A DNA stretch of 64,000 nt, taken from NCBI GenBank assembly GCA_036429605.1, contig CM071590.1:5208001-5272000 (forward strand), written 5' to 3'. Of the stretch, positions 55,989 through 64,000 are shown piece by piece. The notes beneath the pieces are model-generated. The model was given only the letters and a program-made list of their open reading frames with translations. It searched no databases and was not told the DNA's origin. The position numbers and the translations under genes were made by a program. The first letter of the stretch is position 1. The number at the start of each line of letters is the position of its first letter. This DNA comes from Cladobotryum mycophilum. Its lineage: Eukaryota > Ascomycota > Sordariomycetes > Hypocreales > Hypocreaceae.

Positions 55989-58900
55989 ATGCATGACAGC
56001 GCAAACACCGAGATTCTAGACGTCGTCCCCGGGCCCTCTCAATCTATAGACCAAGGGACTAACGACACTGCCAATGAGCGACCCATTAGTCACTGTCAAG
56101 CCCTATGGGCAAAGATGCTGGCAGAAAAGCGACTGCTACTAGTGAGGGCGGGGGTCACCAATATCCTAGACTTTCATGACGTATCTGCCATGCAATCCGG
56201 AGTCGAATCCCTTCAATCAAAGACGAGAAAGAGTAGGGTCACACGGACGCTACTGCAGCTTGATCATGTAGTGGAACGACTAAAATTGTTTGTCGGTGTC
56301 ATATCAACATTCATCCAATCAGATCCCACGTATTCAGCCCTGGTATGTGGCCATCCAGAACGGCCTGTTGAGTAACAAGTGAATGAGGAGGGGGCTTACT
56401 CAGTTTCAGATATGGGGAGGCTTGCTCGTATGCCTTGAGGTAACTATAGCATCGACCCTGGTCGGTATCACCTCATTGACTGTAAGGTAGTGCTTCAGCA
56501 GCAGTAACCGTGCATTGAAGGCGATTAGCAACCATTTCAATAAGATGGCAACAGCTATGCCAAGATTTGAGATATACATGGAGCTATATCCGAAGAATGA
56601 AGGCCTCGAAAGGGTATTGCTTGGAATCTACGGGAGCTTTGTAGATACATGCATCCTCTCAATCAAGATTTTCCAAAGAAAGTCATGGTGTAAGTCGTTC
56701 ATCGCTGTCAATACGCAAGAGAGCTCCACTCATACAACGACAGGGCGTCCAGCGGCCTCCATACTGAGCTCTGTCTCACACAAGTTCGAGGATACTTGCA
56801 CCGCAATTAAACATTATACGGAGGAGTTTGAGCGCGAAGCAAGATTGGTGCATGATATAGCGGTTGCGAATCACCATCAACAATTTACTTTACATCAGAG
56901 GCTGATAGAAGAGGCTCTCCTACCGGTTACTATAAGCGCGAGGTCTAGAGATTCTCTTTTCTCGGTCCCCTTTCCTCAGAACCCGGGCTTTGTGGGACAG
57001 GAGAATGAGCTTGACACACTCCTGGCGAATCTGACGCATGGGTCGCAGTTGCAAAAGTCCTGCGTCATCCAAGGAATCGGCGGGGTGGGCAAAACTCATC
57101 TGGCCCTTGAGTTTTGTTACAGGAGTCGTGAACAATTCCCGTTCATACTCTGGGTAGCGGCTCAAAATGATGTTTCACTATCCGCCTCCTATACCAAGAT
57201 TGCAACACTTCTCTCTCTCCAGGATGAAGAGAAGAGATCAAGTTCTCTCGTGATCGATACGACGCGGCGATGGCTTTGTGAGAGTGGGTAAATAGCTTTT
57301 TTGTCCTAGGATTTGACATACTAACTCTGCGGCAGACACCGGTTGGCTGCTGATATTCGATAATGTCGACAGTAATGACTCGGTTCTCAACGAGTTCTGG
57401 CCTCCTTGTCAGCATGGCTCTATCATATTGACCTCACAGAGGGCCGACCTGGCCTGGAGAACGAGGAGTTCTTTTCTCCGACTGGAACCTCTTAGTGAGA
57501 GCTATGGATCGGAGCTTCTGCTGCGGAACTACTCCAACCACTCGGACGATTTCGATCCAAAACTTGCAAAGGAAATCTCCAAGGAAGTAGACGGTCTACC
57601 TCTCCTGCTTGTTGGCTTAGGGGGTTTATATCGCAGAGTTTTGTGAGTCTGGAGGATACTCTCGAGATGCTGAGGCGAGCGCGGGGACCATCAGAATGGC
57701 ATTTCCCGGCTGAAGTCGCTTTTCAGTACGAACGGCCTATTCAACTGGTCTTCCAACTATCATTCGATCGTCTGCCAGAAGCTGCAAAGCAAGTCATTAG
57801 CATCATGTCCATGTTCTCGCCAACTGACATCCCCGAAAGTCTCATCAAGGCCAAGCCCAGGACAGGAGGGGATGACACACAAGCCAAGAATGCCAACTAT
57901 AAAATATGGTACCTTTGGACATGGAGCAATAGTTTTATTTTCTCAGTCGCTAACGAAGACTAGGTTCGCAACCACTATACGCCAAAGCTTATGCTCAAGG
58001 CATTTGACAGACATACGCCAAAGGCACGGGAACTCCGAATGGGTGTACTCGATGCATCGTTCAGTTCAACTCTCCATTCTCGATATGCTCAACGATGAGA
58101 TGCGACAACATGCTTTCAATGAAGGAGTAAAGATTCTCCAAAGCCAGCTCCCTAAACCATCTACAATCATGGTCCCTAAGCTTACTGGGTTCGATCGTTT
58201 CGACAAATATATACCACATGTCATCAGTATACACGATGCCTTTGTCAAGTACAGGTCACAGTTGATACCAACAGTGTCATTTGCGGAAATGCTATGTTCT
58301 GCAGCTGCCTATCTTTATGAGGTAGGCTTAGCGAGCCTATGTCTCAAGGTTGCCACGACTGGAGAGGCAGTTTGCCAACGGCTTGCTGAAATAGCTGTCG
58401 AGGGTGAGACCGGACCATGTGCTCCGACAGCTACCTCGACCCCAATCCTTATATTTGACACAAACTATCTGCCGATGAGTCAAAGCTTGACAACTCTCGC
58501 AGGTAATATATCTGCATACGGAGCGGGCGTATTATGGACTACTGGTGGAATCGTGAATCGAAAGCAAGGGCACAATATGACCTGGAGGGTGCTTAAACTA
58601 CGCGAAAAGCACATTAAATCTACTGATGAGAACAGACGTGACATAGATTGCCAACACCTTCTCTCAAATGCATACAACGACTGGGCATTGCAACTCATCA
58701 ACGAGGGAAGATATAGTGAAGCCAAGTTCTACAGCGACAGATCCTTGGAGATGAAGCTCCAATTACTGCATGGCAACGACAACCAGTTTCAGTTCTTCAT
58801 ATCAAAGATACTTCTGGCACATGTACTTGCCTCGGCTGGCCATTCTCAGGGCGCCATTTCCACGGCTGAAGAGGCCATCGCGCACATAGAGAGTGAGAAA

Positions 58901-59511
58901 GGCCGCGACGATCCCTTTACGCTGTGCTACCAATTCTACGTTGCACATATTTGGGCCATAGTCGGCAATCACCCCAAAGCATTGGAGTTATTGAAGACAT
59001 CTCTGAATGCAAGGATCAGACTTTTTGGTGAAACAAATCACAATTCTCTCAACGGCCATCTTGCTGTAGCAATTTGCTTATATCGTTTGAGGAAGTATGC
59101 CGAGGCTAGGTAAGTCTTCCCCGTATACGACAAAGTTTTTTTTTTTTTGCTGGCGTTGGTGTGTATTAACAAAGGTGATGAAGGGCATATCTAGATCGTT
59201 GTCTGGAACGGGCCGAAGCGGTACGATGGGGCCGAGAACACATTCTTCGGGCAGAGTATCTGCAGTCACTCATCATGCAGTGCATGGGGGACAGGGATGC
59301 TGACTGGAAATCCCAAGAGAATGCGGCACTCAATGAACGAAATGCTTTGCTGAGGGAGCATGCCACTGGCAAGTGGGCTGCGCCAGCCTCAGACGTTGAA
59401 GAAATGGTTTACTTTGATCATTTGGTTAATTTCCATGCTGGCCGTACATCAGCCGTCGATTTCTTTATAGATGAGGGCGTAAACTCTAGGAGGGCGACCT
59501 CAAGAACCTAA
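55989..59511 (+). CDS. NB-ARC/TPR STAND protein (NLR-like), one frame break
   Basis: Exons: 55989-56342, 56410-56439, 56491-57283, 57336-57908, 57964-59109, 59184-59511. The 30-base exon 2 (IWGGLLVCLE) continues the PTYSAL phrase typical of the N-terminal domain found before nucleotide-binding modules in fungal STAND proteins. The P-loop GIGGVGKT lies near residue 323, Walker B WLLIFDNVD near 395 and GLPLLLVGLGG near 480, marking NB-ARC. The C-terminal part from about 820 to 1000 has TPR-like helix pairs (YSEAKFYSDRSLEM; HPKALELLKTSLNARIRLFG). In exon 4 one base is missing from a run of five G (57620-57624). With six G the frame joins as LGGFISQSFVSLEDTLEMLRRARG and the product is about 1,074 residues. 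Likely an assembly error, though NLR genes do decay. Role: probable immune-type or heterokaryon-recognition sensor; no effector domain is recognised. Confidence 0.82.
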
Positions 59512-59995
59512 GTAGTTGGTAAAAGAAAATATAAATATATAAAAAAGAATAATAACGTCTATTGTATAATGAAAGACATCTCTCCTAACTTCATTCCACT
59601 TATCCTGCGCGTGATAAGCCTCATGTTGAAATGTCTCACCAAGGCTCAGTAGGTCTACAAGATCCATCTCTTCCCATCTCATAAGCTCTTCTAGTGAACT
59701 ATTTGGATATTCCCTTTGGACTTGGCAAAAACGTAAGATCTGTACGTTGGTTAATGTCAAGAAACTTGACTTGCTTGACATGCTCGGCGGCCCATTTTCT
59801 GCTTCCCCGCATCTTGAGAGAATATCTACCACGTGTACATCACCAGGTGGCTCTGATAAATTCGCTATTTGTGATTTGTTTTCTTCCTACTTTATTTTTT
59901 CGTTGATTTCTTTACCCTCCCCCTGATTCTCCTCCACCCTGAATCCCGGCTTTCTTACGGAACGGTAACCGTGGCACGATATTGTTAGAAACAAC
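59512..59995. other. Intergenic region, no gene seen
   Basis: 484 bases between NLR2 and the acetyltransferase gene. A/T-rich near 59525-59560 and T/C-rich near 59870-59930, consistent with a 5' leader of the next gene. Confidence 0.45.
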
Positions 59996-61172
59996 ATGGA
60001 CCTGCCCCCCGACTTCAACCCTGACCGATTGGTTCTTCGAGAAGCCTCGTATGAGGAAAAGATCCAAAGTTGGCGAAACAACAGCGCCTCTTGGAGGGGC
60101 CAACTCACAGTCAACCAGTACATCACGCAGCAGACCATCAACGGGAACCAAGAGCTAACAGGCAACGGCCGGATTCGTTATTGGATATACACTGACGGTA
60201 AAAAGATTTACACTTCTGCTGAAACTCTACAGAAGCCCGCCGTTGTCTGCACCCGTGGCGGCGAAACGGCCAAGGGCTGGACCTACGGTGTGGCTGCTGT
60301 CTTTACCGTTCCAGAGTATCGAGGTAGAGGATGCGCATCGAGCATGATGCGCAAGCTTGCAAAATGGCTTGATAGCCACGATGTGCCTTGTCAATTTACT
60401 GTGCTTTGGTCTGCAGTCGGTGTAGGTGGTATCTCTCTCATGCATGATATGATGCTCTATTGTCGGATGATGTAGGGCTGTATCTCACTATTGCGATGAA
60501 CAGGGCTTTTACGGACAGTTTGGTTGGTCCACATTCGCAACTAGAGAAGCTCTCATACCTGCTACGGCCATTCCAGAAAACACAAAAACTATATCCTTAT
60601 CCAGCGAGCAGCTGAGGCCCTTGTGTGAGATGGATGTCGACAAGATCGTGCAGAAATGTCAGAACTCCGCTCAAACTTCCCGATACGAGGCATGCGTCGC
60701 TTGTATTCCTACCTTTGCGCAGGCAAAGTGGCACTTTGGATCAGAGGAGTATATTGCCTCACAACTCTTTACCAGTCCAGGCCGTATCCCGAACATGAAG
60801 GGGGCTGCAAATCTAGAGAGGACCATGTGGTGCTATTGGCTGCACGACTTCAACGCAAATAAACTCATCATCCTCCGCTTTGTCTTTGATGAAGAGGCGT
60901 GCGGTGAGGAATATTGTTTTCTACAGTCTATAGGCTCGATTCTTCAGGCGGCTCGGAGGGAGGCATCCATCTGGAACTTGAAGCATGTTTCAATCTGGGA
61001 CCCTAGCCCCAGAGTCATTGAGGCTGGTGAGAATGTTCTTGATGTGCGTCTGGATATCTCGGAAGAGATACAGGGAAATATACCATGTCTGCGATGGAAG
61101 AATGATAAATGGGGAGATGGGGTAGTTCGGGAAGTTTCATGGCAGCTTAGGGAGATGTATCCATGGTGCTAG
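59996..61172 (+). CDS. LYC1-like GNAT acetyltransferase
   Basis: Two exons, 59996-60421 and 60504-61172, giving 364 residues. The N-terminal half is a GNAT fold: LVLREAS opening, the paired motif YGVAAVFTVPEYRGRGCASSMMRKL (acetyl-CoA pyrophosphate loop R-G-R-G-C-A), then VLWSAVG-GFYGQFGW joined by splicing. The C-terminal half matches the extra domain of yeast LYC1, a lysine N6-acetyltransferase in lysine catabolism. Filamentous fungi have several paralogues, so the substrate may differ. It lies between NLR2 and the PKS gene, with which it is convergent. Confidence 0.84.
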
Positions 61173-61497
61173 AAGAATTAGGATCAACCAAGGGAGCAAT
61201 ATCTTCTACCAAAGACCTAGGTTCGTACAAAACACAGCAGAGTACCTAAAAATATGTAGAAAATATTTTGATAATGAAGAAAAACCCACCAAAAGACACC
61301 CAGGCCCAAAGCCCCTTTCCGGCCCCGGGTAACCTTATTAAATGGGCAACTTTGACGCTTTCGAGGTTTTGATCATCATCGCGACCTACCCGCACAGCCC
61401 CTCATGTCAAATTCCCCATTTATAGTCACGGTGCGCCCAAAGTGCTCAAGCTCATCGCGTCACTAACATTTAAGATCTACCGAACTACTATATCCCG
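61173..61497. other. Convergent 3' region, no gene seen
   Basis: 325 bases between the stop codons of the acetyltransferase and the PKS. Nothing recognised. Confidence 0.5.
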
Positions 61498-64000
61498 TCA
61501 ACGTTCACCCATATCCTTTCCAGATGACTTGATAAAGCCTATTCGTATGAGATACCGCACGCACATTCTCACCGCCAAACGTAGCTGTGCGTCGACCTCA
61601 ACCACCGCAGGGGGCCTGTCCAACTGGGGCCGGAAATCAATAACGTGCTGAAGAGCCCACAGCGGATGCTGTTCGCCTATCGCTTCGATCTGACCCTTGG
61701 CGAGCTGAATCCAACGTTCCCATGTCACTGGGGAGCACGCCGGCTCCAGCTCTTGATTGACAATATCCCAGAACATGGCCATTGGCATGCCGCCTTGCAT
61801 GTCAACAAAGGCCGCACCACCCTTCGTGGTTAGCAATTTCTCCACAACTCTCTCTGCCACGGTATCCATGCTGACAACATGTATCCAGCTGTCATCAACC
61901 GGGAACGCCTGCAGGGCCGCCGCCGTAGCCAGACCGCGCCAGAGGAAGTCGTTGGCATTTGCGACTCCTGCTTCGGCAGTGCCAATAATGAGGCCCGGCT
62001 TAATGACGGACACTCTATTCTGCACAGCCGGTAGCCTGGATGCAATTTCCAGGACGATGCCTTCCGCCATGATCTTTGTCTGGAAATAGCCCATATGACT
62101 CAAGCTGTCCTCGGCGGATGCGATGGATAGCTCCTGTATACTCCTATTCGTGCCCCCGGAAACATATATGAACTTTGGAAAGATGGGTGATGATGCGGTG
62201 ATTTGAAGCAGCTCAGTAGTTGATCCGATATTAGGCCTCCTCAAGGTCTCATAGCTGGCAGTCCAGTTGACTACAGCGCCATTGTGGATGATGACATTGA
62301 TGTTGCTGTGGCTCGATGATTCGCCCCTCAGACGCCTTGTCTGAGCATCATTGAGTCCAAGGTCACTTCTGTCAAGATCCCCTACCCAGACCTCTATCCT
62401 GGCTTCGTCGTTAGGACACCACCACCCAGCCGCCTGAGCAATATCTCTGAGGCGGTCCATCGCGTGTTGTGTAGACTTGGCCCTCACGAGGACAGCGACA
62501 GTTTTGACGGTATTTTGGCGCAGCAATTGTCTTAGAATCTCTATACCGAGATATCCGGTTGCGCCTGTGAGGAAAACCGTTGCTTCGTCCGGGAGAGTCG
62601 TTACCGGACGGGTAAGAAATCGTTGAAGTTCCCAAGGAGCACTTTTATAGGACGCAAACTCGGAGGCGAGATCGAGCAGAGGAGGTGCCCTCCGACCCTC
62701 CTTTTTACCCAAATCATTCATGGCCTGACTGGCGCCATATTTATCCACCAGCGAGGCGATTGCTATCCTGCCTAGACGCTCTACCGTTCCCGCGCTGGCG
62801 AGCTCAAGGATACTGATATCAACTCCCAAAGCTCGGCGAAACCAGTTACGCAGCTCAATGCCGACGAGCGAGTCAATACCCACAGAACTGAGGGGTGTGG
62901 TCAGGCCAAGATTTTCTTCAGGCTGCATTATATAACCGCTTAGAGTGCGGCCAATCACAGTCGTGGCAAGCTCCAGGCTGGCCGTCTGGTGAAGGACATC
63001 GGGATTAGTAGCAGCTGATTGTAGTAAAACTTGCAAGCCAGAGTCATCAGAAGCCGTCATCAACTCTTCTGTTGATTCCAGTAGCCGATAAACACCCATA
63101 CGGATATCACGCTTCCAGGAAGAAAGATTGGCAGGATCAGATAGCGGTTTGGATGATTTGAAGCCGATGGCGAGCTGGCCTAAGCTACAATATTTGCTCC
63201 GCGGTCCAGAGGATGCCCGAGAGCCATGAGATTTACGGATGCTGATCTCGATAGCGTCCATTAGATCTCGAGGCTGCAGGATATACATGCCTGCGTCCCG
63301 GAGCTGGCGTATTGCGTTGCTATTCCTGCTGACATAGCCGACTCCTTGTACGATGCCGATATCGACCACGGAGCAAGGCAAATGAAGGCTATGTCTGTAT
63401 TGCACGAAAGAATCCAGGAAGGCGCTCGCAGACGCATAGCTGGCTTGTCCTGGATGGCCACTCAATCCTGATACCGAACTGAGCAGGATGAAGAAATCTA
63501 GGTCGAATCCCTCAAGCGCCTCGTGTAGGTTCCACGTTCCCTTGACCTTGGGACCCTGCACCGTTGCCCAATCATCATGACTAATTTCGAGAAGAGGAAG
63601 ATCCTAGTTAACATCCGATCAAGTCAGTAACAAAATCCTGCTAAGAAGTAAGACAAGGCGTACCCTCAGCACCATGGCCAACTGGATAACTCCACCAATT
63701 GGCATTGGTGCAGCTGCAATTGCTCTCTTGACATCGTTGAATTCGACGACGCTTCCGGATACCGCCACCGCGGTACAACCCTGTGATCGTAGCTCCTGGA
63801 AGAAGGCTTGATCCTCATCGGATTCGCCAGCAGAACGTGCGAGAAAGACGAAGCTCCGGGCTCCGTGTTCCACCATCCACGTCGCGAGCGCCTTGCCCAG
63901 GCCACCTAGTCCTCCGACCATAAGGTAGGTAAGTTTATCCGACAGCTCGAGCTGCTTCCTTGCACCCACGGCAGAGATCTGTTTGGTGTCTTTTACTGCG
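61498..64000 (-). CDS. Highly reducing polyketide synthase, C-terminal part (KR-ACP-reductase), partial
   Basis: The gene is cut by the right edge. Two exons visible: 64000-63664 and 63603-61498. Domains in order: ketoreductase (VGGLGGLGKALATWMVEHGAR cofactor motif; LLSSVSG and GQASYASASAFLDSFVQYRHS catalytic part typical of fungal HR-PKS), acyl carrier protein (VGIDSLVGIELRNWF with the phosphopantetheine Ser), then a terminal NAD-binding reductase domain (VFLTGATGYLGIEIL, catalytic Tyr-Lys in GYFQTKIM). The chain is therefore probably released by reduction to an aldehyde or alcohol rather than hydrolysed. KS, AT and other N-terminal domains would lie beyond 64000. Splicing restores AMVLR-DLPLLEISHDDW. 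With the nearby SDR and CmcJ-like genes it may form a biosynthetic cluster that continues to the right. Confidence 0.93.

Overview
This is eukaryotic nuclear DNA from a filamentous ascomycete, probably a sordariomycete close to the Hypocreales (inference). The evidence is short spliceosomal introns of about 45-110 bases with GT/AG ends and CTAAC- or CTGAC-type branch sites. The gene repertoire agrees: fungal mitochondrial ribosomal protein MRP51, a HOS3-type deacetylase, fungal histidinol phosphatase, metacaspase, STAND/NLR proteins and a highly reducing PKS. I rebuilt the exons by eye from splice signals and protein continuity.

Left part (1-5.7 kb): an intact FAD monooxygenase and, about 200 bases downstream, a six-exon gene that joins a NACHT NLR, ankyrin repeats and a complete Ser/Thr protein kinase in one reading frame. 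A 4.6 kb gene desert follows, with scattered protein-like relics on the minus strand.

Housekeeping block (10-35.6 kb): MRP51 (-) and queuine tRNA-ribosyltransferase (+) share a divergent promoter. Then come a GPI-anchored Cys-rich secreted protein (-), a HOS3-like histone deacetylase (+), HIS2 (-), an ABCA-type transporter (-), an M61-like protein with a degenerate zinc site (+), a metacaspase (-) and a WW-domain protein (+).

Secreted and accessory block (35.8-49.3 kb): acetylxylan esterase (CE5), alginate/glucuronan lyase-like PL, a 672-residue orphan membrane protein, a decayed homocysteine S-methyltransferase, and a beta-lactamase-fold serine hydrolase, separated by long gene-free stretches.

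Right part (52-64 kb): a possible secondary-metabolite neighbourhood. It holds a CmcJ/AsaB-like tailoring enzyme, an SDR, a second NLR (NB-ARC plus TPR), a LYC1-like acetyltransferase, and the C-terminal part (KR-ACP-reductase) of a polyketide synthase that runs off the window edge.

Several conserved genes (MRP51, HIS2, metacaspase twice, NLR2) are broken by single-base shifts at G/C runs. I read these as probable homopolymer errors in the assembly, in contrast to the homocysteine methyltransferase locus, which looks truly decayed.
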